Origin: Mesorhizobium temperatum
Lineage (GTDB): Bacteria; Pseudomonadota; Alphaproteobacteria; Rhizobiales; Rhizobiaceae
Length of the DNA stretch: 64,000 bases
Direction: 5' to 3'
NCBI RefSeq assembly: GCF_002284575.1
Contig: NZ_NPKJ01000040.1
Coordinates: 62,410 to 126,409 of the forward strand
Shown here: positions 25,657 through 33,305 of the stretch, piece by piece
Numbering within the stretch: the stretch's first letter is position 1
How the letters are laid out: every line of letters starts with the position of its first letter
Translations under genes and position numbers: made by a program
The notes under the pieces: model-generated
Seen by the model: the letters and a program-made list of their open reading frames with translations, nothing else
What the model was told of the DNA's origin: nothing
Databases searched by the model: none

Positions 25657-26325
25657 TTATCCTTCTGGCCGGCAGTTCAGTTCAAGCTTGGTCGCAAAGA
25701 TCTTGCTCATATCGGTGCCTGTCGGATCGTTGAAGAAGGCGTCCGTCAGGGTCTTCTGGTTCTCGGCGATCGCCTCGTCGGGGTTCGGACGAACGACCTT
25801 GCTCGTGCAGGTCGACGGCAAGCCGGCGACCTGCAGATTGGCGTCCTCGGTGAAATCGATCGCCGTGTAGAAGGTCGGGTCATAGACGCCGATATCGATC
25901 TTGCCGGCCAGCTTGGTCGGTGCCTTCGGTTCGGATTCGAACAGGATGATGAGCTGGTCGTTCTCGAAATTTGCCATCAGCTGCGGCGGCGGGTTCATCG
26001 CCTCGTCCTTGCCGTCGACGGTGACGAGCTGGAAGTAATTGAATTCCGCCAGCGAAGCATGGACGGTGTCGGCGACTTCCTTCAGTTCCTTGTCGTCGAG
26101 CTTCAGGTCGGAATTCTTGTCGAATTCCATCATCACCGTACTCGAAAACAAATCGTCGAAGCGCCAGAGATGGCGCAAAGCCTTCACAGTTTGGTGATCC
26201 GGACTGAGGACCACTTCGAGGCGAGCCTCGGCGAAGACGTGGGGATGCACCTCGGCTGGCCCGACCGTGGCAAATGTCGCCGCCATGGCCGTAGCCATCA
26301 CGATTGCTTGACGTTTAGGATGCAT
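25657..26325 (-). CDS. DUF1007 periplasmic protein, partner of NicO transporter
   Basis: 222 residues from the ATG at 26325 (an ATG at 26343 is also possible). A signal peptide ends near VGPAEVHPH. The mature start HPHVFAEARLEV is the DUF1007 hallmark, with His residues that could bind metal. The rest is a beta-rich domain with an acidic stretch (DKNSDLKLDDKELKEV, EF-hand-like in look) and a C-terminal Cys. DUF1007 proteins are consistently encoded beside NicO transporters, and some are fused. A role in handing metal to, or controlling, the exporter is inferred. Confidence 0.9.
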   Translation of the reverse strand: MHPKRQAIVMATAMAATFATVGPAEVHPHVFAEARLEVVLSPDHQTVKALRHLWRFDDLFSSTVMMEFDKNSDLKLDDKELKEVADTVHASLAEFNYFQLVTVDGKDEAMNPPPQLMANFENDQLIILFESEPKAPTKLAGKIDIGVYDPTFYTAIDFTEDANLQVAGLPSTCTSKVVRPNPDEAIAENQKTLTDAFFNDPTGTDMSKIFATKLELNCRPEG

Positions 26326-26408
26326 TCTGGGTCGCGATTCCATCAGCTTCGGAAATATCGAGAGTTACCAGAAAGGGGGCGAAAATGGGACCCCCGGCGG
26401 CTAAAAGC

Positions 26409-27308
26409 TCATGCATTGTCAATCGTCTTGAACCACTGCACCAGGAAATCGACAAAGACGCGAACCTTCGCAGGCAAATAGCGCCGGTGCGGATAGACGG
26501 CGAAGATCCCGCCACCCGACAGGATGCGGTCATTCAGCACGGTCACGAGTCGGCCGCTTTCGATGTCGGGAGCGGCGATGAAATCCGGCAGGATGGAAAA
26601 CCCCAGTCCCGCGACGGCGGCGGCCCTTGCCGCCATCGGACTGTTGACCTCGATCGGACCGGAGACCGAAACGGTCACCGTGTCGCCGCTCTCGCCCTTG
26701 AACGGCCAGTTGGTCAGCCAGCGGCCATTGGTGTCGATGATGCAGGGCACGCGGGCAAGGTCCTGCGGCCTGACCGGCATGCCGTGCTTGGCGATCAGTT
26801 CGGGAGACGCGCAAAGCCGCACCGAAAACGGCGCCAGTCGCCTCGCGATCAGCGAGGAATTTTCTAGCCGCGAGATGCGCACGGCGAGATCGAAACCTTC
26901 CTCGACCAGATCGACAAAGCGGTCGTCGAGGTGAATGTCGAGCACGATGTCAGGATGCTGCTTGGCGAAGTCGATCAGCGATTGTCCGATCGGTGCGTCG
27001 GCAAAAGTGCGCGGCGCTGAAAGCTTGATCCTGCCGCGAACGTCGCCGGAGGATTCACGCACCGCATCGGCCAGGCTGTCGACCTCGCGGACGATTTCCG
27101 AGGCGCGGCGGTAATAGGTGTGACCAGCCTCTGTCATCGAGAACTGTCGCGTGGTGCGGTTGAGCAGCAGCGCGCCGAGCTCGTCCTCCAGCTCGCGCAC
27201 ATATTTCGACAGCAGCGCCTTGGAGCGGCCGATCTTGCGCGCTGCTGCTGAAAAACCTTCGGCCTCGACCACGTCGATGAAGGCGCGCATGCGGGTCAGC
27301 GTATCCAT
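26409..27308 (-). CDS. LysR-family transcriptional regulator
   Basis: 299 residues. The N-terminal winged helix (MDTLTRMRAFIDVVEAEGFS, then AAARKIGRSKALLSKYVREL) is followed by a substrate-binding domain (~90-295: IKLSAPRTFADAPIGQSLIDF and RLCASPELIAKHG). It resembles the CrgA-type group. It lies one base after the amidase stop codon on the same strand, so it is transcribed with the amidase as the distal gene. It may regulate that operon from within. No operator is evident. Confidence 0.93.
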   Translation of the reverse strand: MDTLTRMRAFIDVVEAEGFSAAARKIGRSKALLSKYVRELEDELGALLLNRTTRQFSMTEAGHTYYRRASEIVREVDSLADAVRESSGDVRGRIKLSAPRTFADAPIGQSLIDFAKQHPDIVLDIHLDDRFVDLVEEGFDLAVRISRLENSSLIARRLAPFSVRLCASPELIAKHGMPVRPQDLARVPCIIDTNGRWLTNWPFKGESGDTVTVSVSGPIEVNSPMAARAAAVAGLGFSILPDFIAAPDIESGRLVTVLNDRILSGGGIFAVYPHRRYLPAKVRVFVDFLVQWFKTIDNA

Positions 27309-27309
27309 G

Positions 27310-28542
27310 TCATGCGCTCCTTTGGTGGGCTGAAAGGATGCGCGCGGCAAGCGCCATCAGCTGCCGGTCGCTGTTCTCAGGTCCGAGCAGCGAGAGGCCG
27401 AAAGGGGCGCCGTCGAGATGGCCCAGCGGCAGGGTGATCTGCGGAAAGCCCGACAGGCCGGAAAGACACAGCAGTCTCAGCGCGCGTTCGCGATAGGTCT
27501 GCAAATCGTCGAAGGAATCAGCCTTGAGCGGGGCGGCACCCGGAACGGTCGGCAGCACAAGGACGCCGTCCTCGCCAAGCAGGTCGGCAAGTTCAAGACG
27601 AAACGAAACGCGACGTTCCGTTTCACGTTGTGCGGTTGCCGCGTCGATGGTCGCGCCATGCTCGAAACGCTCCTTGACGCCGGGGCCGAGCATCCGGTCA
27701 CCCTGCGAGATCCAGGCACCATGATTTTGCCACGCCTCGTATCCCTGCAGCGTGCGGAAGCACCAGTAGAGATCGTCGGTAGAATGCGAGAGCGGCGCAA
27801 TGACCCGCGGCGTGCCTATCACCGAACAGGCATGGCGGACCAGGCCGCGATATTCATCGGCTTCCCGCGGGCCGAGCACGAGCCCGTCCAGCGTATCCAG
27901 GGCGAGCGGACGCTGCAATTCGTGGCGATGCAGATCATTGCCGAGCAGCACCGCGCCGACCTTGTCATAGGTCGCCATATCCTTGGCAAACCACCCGAAC
28001 GTATCGAGGGAGGGAGCCAGCGGCATGGTGCCATCGAGCGAGATGCGGCCATGCGTGACCCTGAGGCCGATTAGGCCGCAAAAGCTTGCCGGCGCGCGGA
28101 TCGAGCCGCCGGTGTCGGATCCGATGGCGATGTCGGCCAGCCCGCCGGCGACCGCGGCGGCGGAACCGGAGGACGAGCCGCCGGTGATGCGGTCCGGCGC
28201 TGCCGGATTGACCGGCGACGGAAAATGCGCGTTCAGCCCCATCAGGGAGAAGGCCAGCTCGTCGGTCTGCGTCTTGCCGACGAAGCGCGCGCCCGAATCA
28301 AGCAGCGCCTGGACGGCCGGCGCTGTCGCCGAGGCGGGTGAAGACTCCTGGTATTTCTGTGGATTGCCGCAGCCGGTGCGGTAGCCGGCCACGTCGTAAA
28401 TATCCTTGACGGCCAGCCGCAGGCCGGCAAGCAGGCCGGATTGCGCATTGGATACCGGGATATCGTCGAGGTCGAGAAAAGCGTTCAGGGGGCCGCGAGT
28501 GCCTGTCATGCGTTCGATATCCGGATACAGTCTGTCCAACAT
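27310..28542 (-). CDS. amidase (amidase-signature family)
   Basis: 410 residues. Ser-Ser-Lys amidase: the Lys in LAVKDIYDVAGYRTGCGNP, the first Ser in ITGGSSSGSAAAVAGG and the nucleophile Ser in IGSDTGGSIRAPASFCGL. The block SLDTFGWFAKDM is also typical. It is compact for the family and lacks a signal peptide. It hydrolyses an amide; the substrate is unknown. It is first gene of a pair with a LysR regulator. An internal ATG (28509, MTGTRGPLNAF) is an alternative start. The 5' side faces the long leader of the decarboxylase gene. Confidence 0.92.
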   Translation of the reverse strand: MLDRLYPDIERMTGTRGPLNAFLDLDDIPVSNAQSGLLAGLRLAVKDIYDVAGYRTGCGNPQKYQESSPASATAPAVQALLDSGARFVGKTQTDELAFSLMGLNAHFPSPVNPAAPDRITGGSSSGSAAAVAGGLADIAIGSDTGGSIRAPASFCGLIGLRVTHGRISLDGTMPLAPSLDTFGWFAKDMATYDKVGAVLLGNDLHRHELQRPLALDTLDGLVLGPREADEYRGLVRHACSVIGTPRVIAPLSHSTDDLYWCFRTLQGYEAWQNHGAWISQGDRMLGPGVKERFEHGATIDAATAQRETERRVSFRLELADLLGEDGVLVLPTVPGAAPLKADSFDDLQTYRERALRLLCLSGLSGFPQITLPLGHLDGAPFGLSLLGPENSDRQLMALAARILSAHQRSA

Positions 28543-28779
28543 TGTGCGCTGCTGGAAATTTTACAACCTGCCATACGATTTTTATTGATTGTGAAACCCT
28601 TCGCTCTTATATCGCGCTTGCCCAAAGTCGCACGTGCCTGTGGGTGTCCGCCGATCCTCAAAATGGTGAGGGATATCGGTAAGGTAACTGGAGCTAACCC
28701 CTCCAGTCGGTTTAGCGGCCAACCGCCAGACCGAGGACACCTTGAAGCAACGACGGTGCGGGCCTTTCTGGTGTTCTGC

Positions 28780-29045
28780 CGGTTGTCCAAAGACCGGGGT
28801 TACTGAAGAGGCACACCTTCATTGCCGGCAGTGCGGACGGGTCTCCCATCCAAGCCAAGGCAGACAAAGCGAACCGAGGCCGGGCAAGGCCAAGGTTCAC
28901 CGCCGCGAGACGGCGCTTCATGGTTCCGGGGTCTCCACCGGCTGGTTCCATGGATTTGACGTCCCGCCTTTGTCCACCGCGTGTTCGCGAGGTCGATGAC
29001 CCGCGTCCCGCAGCCCTTGTGCGCGCCGAAAAGGCGCTGATGGAG
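28780..29045 (+). ncRNA. probable speF-type leader RNA upstream of the decarboxylase
   Basis: More than 500 bases separate the amidase start from the decarboxylase ATG (29054), and no credible gene occupies the part next to the decarboxylase. It has RNA-like structure: a CGCCG-CGAGA-CGGCG hairpin at 28901-28915, flanking inverted segments and purine-rich single-stranded-looking runs, and it ends in GGAGAGACCCCG before the ATG. The speF motif is a known alphaproteobacterial RNA upstream of ornithine decarboxylase genes. Position and gene context match. Boundaries are approximate, and I could not run a covariance search. Confidence 0.6.
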
Positions 29046-29053
29046 AGACCCCG

Positions 29054-30187
29054 ATGGCTACCCAGCGCATCCTTGACTTCCTCGCCACCCGACGTCCGAA
29101 CGGCCCTTGCCTCGTCGTCGATCTCGACGTCGTGCGCGACAATTTCCGCGCCTTCGAGAAGGCGCTTCCCGATTCGAAAATCTACTATGCGGTGAAAGCA
29201 AATCCGGCGCCGGAAATCCTGCGCCTGCTTGCTGCGATGGGCTCGTCCTTCGACACCGCTTCCGTTGCCGAAGTCGAGATGGCGATGGACGCCGGTGCGC
29301 CGGCGGACCGCATCTCCTTCGGCAACACCATAAAGAAGGAGCGCGACATCCAGCGCGCCTATCAGCTCGGCATCCGGCTGTTCGCGGTGGACTGCGTCGA
29401 GGAGGTCGAGAAGATCGCCCGCGTTGCACCCGGCGCCCGTGTGTTCTGCCGCGTGCTGACCGACGGCGAAGGCGCCGAATGGCCGCTGTCGCGCAAGTTC
29501 GGCTGCGTGCCGGCGATGGCGGTCGACGTGCTGCGCCATGCGAGGACGCTCGGCCTCGACGCCTATGGCGTGTCGTTCCATGTCGGCTCGCAGCAGACCG
29601 ACCTGACCGCTTGGGACCGCGCCCTCGGTGACGCCAAAAAGGTGTTCGTCACGCTCGCCGAGGAAGGCATTGTGCTCAAGATGGTCAATATGGGCGGCGG
29701 CTTCCCGACCCGTTACCTCAGGGATGTGCCGGTGGCACAGGCCTATGGCCAGGCGATCTTCTCGGCGCTGCGCAAGCATTTCGGCAATGCGATTCCCGAG
29801 ACGATCATCGAACCGGGCCGCGGCATGGTCGGCAATGCCGGCGTCATCAAGTCGGAAGTCGTGCTGATCTCGAAGAAGGCCGACAACGACAATGTGCGTT
29901 GGGTCTTCCTCGACATCGGCAAGTTCGGCGGTCTCGCCGAGACGATGGACGAGGCGATCCGCTACCCGATCGTGACCGCGCATGACGGCACCGAGACCGC
30001 TCCGTGCGTGCTCGCCGGCCCGACCTGCGATTCGGCCGACGTGATGTACGAGAAGACGCCGTATCCGCTGCCGCTGTCGCTGACCATCGGCGACGAGGTG
30101 CTGATCGAGGGCACCGGCGCCTACACGACGACCTACGCCTCGGTCGCCTTCAACGGCTTCGAGCCTCTCCGATCCTACGTGATCTGA
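29054..30187 (+). CDS. type III PLP-dependent ornithine/lysine decarboxylase
   Basis: 377 residues of the alanine-racemase-like fold. The PLP lysine is in IYYAVKANPAPEIL. Downstream are FDTASVAEVEMAMDAG, SFHVGSQQTD, the Gly-rich phosphate loop VNMGGGFPTRY, EPGRGMVGNAG, and the active-site block GPTCDSADVMYE with the catalytic Cys. It decarboxylates ornithine to putrescine and probably lysine to cadaverine, as in rhizobial bifunctional enzymes. The start at 29054 has GGAGAGACC upstream. It feeds homospermidine synthase (1 kb). A leader RNA likely regulates it by polyamine level. Confidence 0.93.
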   Translation: MATQRILDFLATRRPNGPCLVVDLDVVRDNFRAFEKALPDSKIYYAVKANPAPEILRLLAAMGSSFDTASVAEVEMAMDAGAPADRISFGNTIKKERDIQRAYQLGIRLFAVDCVEEVEKIARVAPGARVFCRVLTDGEGAEWPLSRKFGCVPAMAVDVLRHARTLGLDAYGVSFHVGSQQTDLTAWDRALGDAKKVFVTLAEEGIVLKMVNMGGGFPTRYLRDVPVAQAYGQAIFSALRKHFGNAIPETIIEPGRGMVGNAGVIKSEVVLISKKADNDNVRWVFLDIGKFGGLAETMDEAIRYPIVTAHDGTETAPCVLAGPTCDSADVMYEKTPYPLPLSLTIGDEVLIEGTGAYTTTYASVAFNGFEPLRSYVI

Positions 30188-30252
30188 CGGTGCTTTTCTT
30201 GCGCATTTTCGGACGGCGAACCGGTTTCCACTTCGCCTGAAAATGCGCTGAG
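30188..30252. repeat. palindromic intergenic element after the decarboxylase
   Basis: A 10-bp stem, GCGCATTTTC (30201-30210) / GAAAATGCGC (30239-30248), encloses GGACGGCGAACCGGTTTCCA-type sequence that is itself partly complementary. It sits directly after the stop and probably acts as a transcript-end hairpin. It is of a common rhizobial repeat style. Confidence 0.7.
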
Positions 30253-30336
30253 GGCCCTCAGATCACCCGGTGCGGGCGACGAGATCGCCCGCTTCGGTTC
30301 GCCTGTGGAACAATCCGCTCGTGAAGGATCGCGGAA

Positions 30337-31071
30337 ATGGACGTTTTGGATTTCATTGTTGAGGGCGCTGCGCACTGGCCGATCTCCCCCCTTGAGGGGG
30401 AGATGGCCGGCAGGCCAGAGGGGGTCGGTTCGGCTGCCGCGACCTCTCTTGGACTGTGTGGGGCCGGCGCTTCACGTGCGGCGACCCCCTCTGTCGCCTT
30501 CGGCGACATCTCCCCAGCGAGGGGGGAGATTGCCAGCACCTTCGTCATCGCCGCCGAAACCGCTGCCGATGACCCGGCGCGCGAGGCTTTGCTCGATCGC
30601 GCCATGGGGCCGAAGCGCCGGAAAAAATCATCGGAAAAGCTGCGGCGCGGCCGCCGGCCTTCGGAAGGCCTGGCCTTTGTCGCGCGCGGCGCGTCAGGCG
30701 CCGTCGCCGGCACCGTACGGCTCTGGGATGTGGTGCTGGGCGAGGGCGGTCGGGCAGCGCTTCTGCTTGGCCCGCTCGCCGTCGACCCCACAATCAAGAA
30801 TGCCGGCATCGGCTCGGCGCTGATGCGCCATGCAATCGCTGAAGCCGCGCGGCTCGGCCATGCGGCGATCCTGCTGGTCGGCGATGCGCCCTATTACGAG
30901 CGCTTCGGGTTCTCGGCCGAAAAAACCGGCTCGCTGGCCATGCCAGGCCCTTATGAGCGGCACCGCCTGCTGGCGCTGGAGCTGGTGGAAGGCGCGCTCG
31001 CCGGCGCGCAGGGCACGCTGAAGGCGGCGGGGCGCAAGCTGAAGGCACAGCGGCTGCCGCTCGCTGCCTGA
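30337..31071 (+). CDS. GNAT-family N-acetyltransferase with in-frame palindromic-repeat insert
   Basis: 244 residues. The GNAT domain (~68-215) begins FVIAAETAADDPAREALLDR and has LLGPLAVDPTIKNAGIGSAL (acetyl-CoA binding, GxG), and YYERFGFSAEK. Residues ~13-66 are not GNAT sequence: they are the translation of a palindromic repeat (bases ~30378-30534) that keeps the frame open. Relatives normally start just before the domain, so the first ~65 residues are an acquired extension, unless a start after the repeat is used. It follows the decarboxylase; a polyamine N-acetyltransferase role is possible but unproven. A strong terminator follows. Confidence 0.87.
   Translation: MDVLDFIVEGAAHWPISPLEGEMAGRPEGVGSAAATSLGLCGAGASRAATPSVAFGDISPARGEIASTFVIAAETAADDPAREALLDRAMGPKRRKKSSEKLRRGRRPSEGLAFVARGASGAVAGTVRLWDVVLGEGGRAALLLGPLAVDPTIKNAGIGSALMRHAIAEAARLGHAAILLVGDAPYYERFGFSAEKTGSLAMPGPYERHRLLALELVEGALAGAQGTLKAAGRKLKAQRLPLAA
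30378..30534. repeat. RIME-like palindromic repeat inside a coding region
   Basis: Two hairpins, ATCTCCCCC...GGGGGAGAT (30382-30404) and ATCTCCCC...GGGGGAGAT (30508-30530), bracket a ~155-base element with inner inverted GGGGTCG/CGACCCC segments. It has no stop codon in the GNAT frame and is translated as WPISPLEGEMAGRP...GDISPARGEIA. Such repeats are normally intergenic. Confidence 0.85.
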
Positions 31072-31082
31072 CGGATCGGCAC

Positions 31083-31109
31083 AAGCCGCCGCCCATCAGG
31101 CGGCGGCTT
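31083..31109. terminator. terminator between GNAT and SCP2 genes
   Basis: An 11-bp stem, AAGCCGCCGCC / GGCGGCGGCTT, with a 5-base loop, followed by TGTTTT on the plus strand. It starts 12 bases after the GNAT stop and can also serve the convergent SCP2 gene. Confidence 0.85.
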
Positions 31110-31136
31110 TGTTTTCATCCCGGATTTTGGAGTGGA

Positions 31137-31421
31137 TCAGCCGATCAACTGGCTCAGCGCCATGGCGACGCTCATGTCGCCTTCGACCTTTATCTTGCCG
31201 GACATGAACGCCATGGTCGGGTTGAGATCGCCTGATATCAGCGACTCCAGATCGTCGAGCGAAAGCTTTATGGTGCAGTCGGCTGGCGCGTCGGTGGTCG
31301 AGATGGTGGCGCCGTCGATGACAATGACACCGTCGCCGCCGGTATCGAATTTCACGGAACGATCGAACCCGGCACTCGCCACGCGCGCGCTGATCTTGTC
31401 GGCAATTTCCTGAACGCCCAT
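31137..31421 (-). CDS. SCP2 sterol-binding-domain protein
   Basis: 94 residues, starting at the ATG at 31421 (MGVQEIADKISARV) behind GAGGAGA. Single SCP2 domain: VKFDTGGDGVIVIDG, DCTIKLSLDDLESLISG and PTMAFMSGKIKVEGDMSVAM are the usual blocks. Bacterial members bind fatty acyl or other lipids in a hydrophobic tunnel. It is stand-alone. An 18-bp palindrome ~110 bases upstream (31531-31548) may be its operator, which would fit control by a lipid- or acyl-CoA-responsive regulator. Confidence 0.92.
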   Translation of the reverse strand: MGVQEIADKISARVASAGFDRSVKFDTGGDGVIVIDGATISTTDAPADCTIKLSLDDLESLISGDLNPTMAFMSGKIKVEGDMSVAMALSQLIG

Positions 31422-31530
31422 GGCCGTTCTCCTCGTCTCGTTGCGTTTGTCGCACATTGGCACTTCGATCTGGCCGAAGTCGCCGTCTTGCGCATTTCGC
31501 GATCACGATCGCTGGCGCATATAGCTTTGG

Positions 31531-31548
31531 GTTGACGTTTACGTCAAC
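31531..31548. promoter_or_regulatory. 18-bp palindromic operator candidate
   Basis: GTTGACGT-TT-ACGTCAAC is a perfect 8-bp inverted repeat with a 2-base centre. Spacing and sequence resemble operators of MerR-type acyl-CoA/branched-chain catabolism regulators (LiuR-like, TTxACGTxxACGTxAA). It lies between the divergent SCP2 and dioxygenase genes, closer to SCP2. Confidence 0.6.
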
Positions 31549-31853
31549 GCGGATCCCTGAGATGAGGATGGGTTTTATCGCCGCAGCGAAGCTGGGTTGG
31601 TCACGAGACGCAGCCGAGAGGGGGATGGCGGTCCATTGCATTTAGCTGGACACTGCCGGCAAATGGCCGCTACCATCGTCATGTGGCTTGAATCAGGTTT
31701 CACCTGGAGATCGAGTGCTCGAAGAACCGAACAGAAATCCCGGATCCCATCGTTATGGGAGGCCGAGCTTGTGGTGGCCACCACCGCTGGGTTGATGGCC
31801 TGCGGGCCTGATCCAAGCTGAAAATTTAATTTCGTGTTCAGAGAGACACAATC

Positions 31854-32966
31854 ATGAATACCATGCTTTCCGTGGAAGCCCGGGAGACCGCGCTTGCCGT
31901 GACTTTCTCGTCAGGCGAAACTGTCTGCTATCCCTGGCTTTGGCTAAAGGATAATGCACCATCGGCGTTTCACCCACAGACCGAAGAGAGAATATTCGAC
32001 CTGACCAGCGTAGACGCCTCGCTCAGACCCCTCAACGTGCAGGACAGACGCGGCGCGGTGAGCATTGTCTGGCCGAACGACCAGGCTGAGGAGGAAATCC
32101 CGGGCCATTTCTTTGAATCCTACCGCCCAGGCAGAAAGCGGGACGATCCGGCTGAGATCGCTCCGAAACTCTGGGACGGCTCGATCGATATTGAAACCAT
32201 ACCGCGTTACTCAGCCCGGGACTTCTTTCAAAGCGATGCCGATCTGCTTGCCTGGCTGAAGGCGACGGCTGCATACGGGCTCTCCATCGTCGAGGGGCTT
32301 GGCGATGATCCAGACGCCGGGCGGCGTGCGGCAGAGCGGATAGGTTTCCTGCGCCAGACAAATTTCGGCACTATGTTCGAAGTCGTGTCGATGCCGAACC
32401 CGAACAACTTGGCCTACACCCCGGTCGCCCTGCCGTTACACTCCGATCTCGCCAACCAGGAGGTGCCGCCCGGCTATCAATTCCTGCATTGTATCGCGAA
32501 TGAAGCTGAAGGCGGTGGATCGGTCTTTGCCGACGGGTTTGCGGTCGTGGCCGCATTACAGGCGGAAGATCCGGAAGCCTACCGTCTTTTGTGCGAGGTC
32601 GATATCCCCTATCGTTTTCACGACGAAAACTACGATCTGCGCGGTCGGTTTCCTGTGATCGTAACTCGACGCAATGGAGACGTGACAGAGTTGCGGTTCA
32701 ACGCCCATCTTGTCGATGTCATCGACCTTCCCTCCGAGATATGCACTCCCTTCTATGCGGCTTATCGCAAGCTGATGATGATGATCCGCAGCTCGCGTTT
32801 TCAAATAGCCTACCGCCTCAAGGCCGGCGAAATGGCGGTCTTCGACAATCGCCGGGTGCTTCACGGCCGCCAATCGTTCAACCCAAACACGGGGCTGAGA
32901 CATCTGCGGGGATGCTATGTCGATCGGGGTGAGTTTCAGAGCCGCATTCGCGTCCTCTCCCGATAG
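31854..32966 (+). CDS. gamma-butyrobetaine dioxygenase-like Fe(II)/2-oxoglutarate oxygenase
   Basis: 370 residues. The N-terminal ~90 residues form the DUF971-like zinc domain of the BBOX/TMLH family (TVCYPWLWLKDNAPSAFHP). The C-terminal TauD-like fold has the iron ligands His and Asp in LPLHSDLANQEVPPGYQFLHC and the distal His in VFDNRRVLHGRQSF. The 2-oxoglutarate Arg lies in the LRHLRGCYVDRGEF region. It probably hydroxylates gamma-butyrobetaine to L-carnitine, or a related betaine. No carnitine genes are adjacent, so the substrate is inferred from family only. It starts at 31854 behind AGAGAGAC, with a 430-base intergenic region upstream holding a palindrome. Confidence 0.9.
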   Translation: MNTMLSVEARETALAVTFSSGETVCYPWLWLKDNAPSAFHPQTEERIFDLTSVDASLRPLNVQDRRGAVSIVWPNDQAEEEIPGHFFESYRPGRKRDDPAEIAPKLWDGSIDIETIPRYSARDFFQSDADLLAWLKATAAYGLSIVEGLGDDPDAGRRAAERIGFLRQTNFGTMFEVVSMPNPNNLAYTPVALPLHSDLANQEVPPGYQFLHCIANEAEGGGSVFADGFAVVAALQAEDPEAYRLLCEVDIPYRFHDENYDLRGRFPVIVTRRNGDVTELRFNAHLVDVIDLPSEICTPFYAAYRKLMMMIRSSRFQIAYRLKAGEMAVFDNRRVLHGRQSFNPNTGLRHLRGCYVDRGEFQSRIRVLSR

Positions 32967-33233
32967 CGGCACGACGATGATCGCGGATGCGGTCAGTAGC
33001 TGTCGGTACCCAAGGTCTTGAACTCCGGCGGACGTTCCGACGGTGGTTGTTTGCCCGAAAGCCGGCGGCAATCAGGGCAGTTACAGTTTGCATCATTCAA
33101 ACAGACGAGGACAGTGGCCAAGCCTGTCCCTAGCGTGGACTCGGCCTCTTGCGCTCAGGGTGGTGTAAACGGGACCATGACAGCAGGTTCAAGAGCGGTC
33201 GTCTCACGCGGCGACCGCGTCAGGGGAGGTAGG

Positions 33234-33305
33234 ATGAACCCGTATCCGGCAGGCGAGGATCAAGACTCCGTGGTGGCGCTAGAAGGGGGGGACGTTCAGT
33301 CATGA
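33234..33305 (+). CDS. possible 23-residue leader peptide overlapping the coiled-coil gene
   Basis: GGGGAGGT precedes an ATG at 33234. The 23-codon frame (MNPYPAGEDQDSVVALEGG...) ends in a TGA (33303-33305) that overlaps the ATG of the coiled-coil gene (ATGA). The Shine-Dalgarno is among the strongest in the window, so translation is plausible. It could couple translation of the next gene or be a real small protein. The ~265 bases before it show no gene. Confidence 0.45.
   Translation: MNPYPAGEDQDSVVALEGGDVQS

Noticed and set aside
28712..29983. 423-codon minus-strand frame over the leader and decarboxylase
   Set aside because: Antisense to the decarboxylase with shadow composition; the leader part is better explained as RNA structure.
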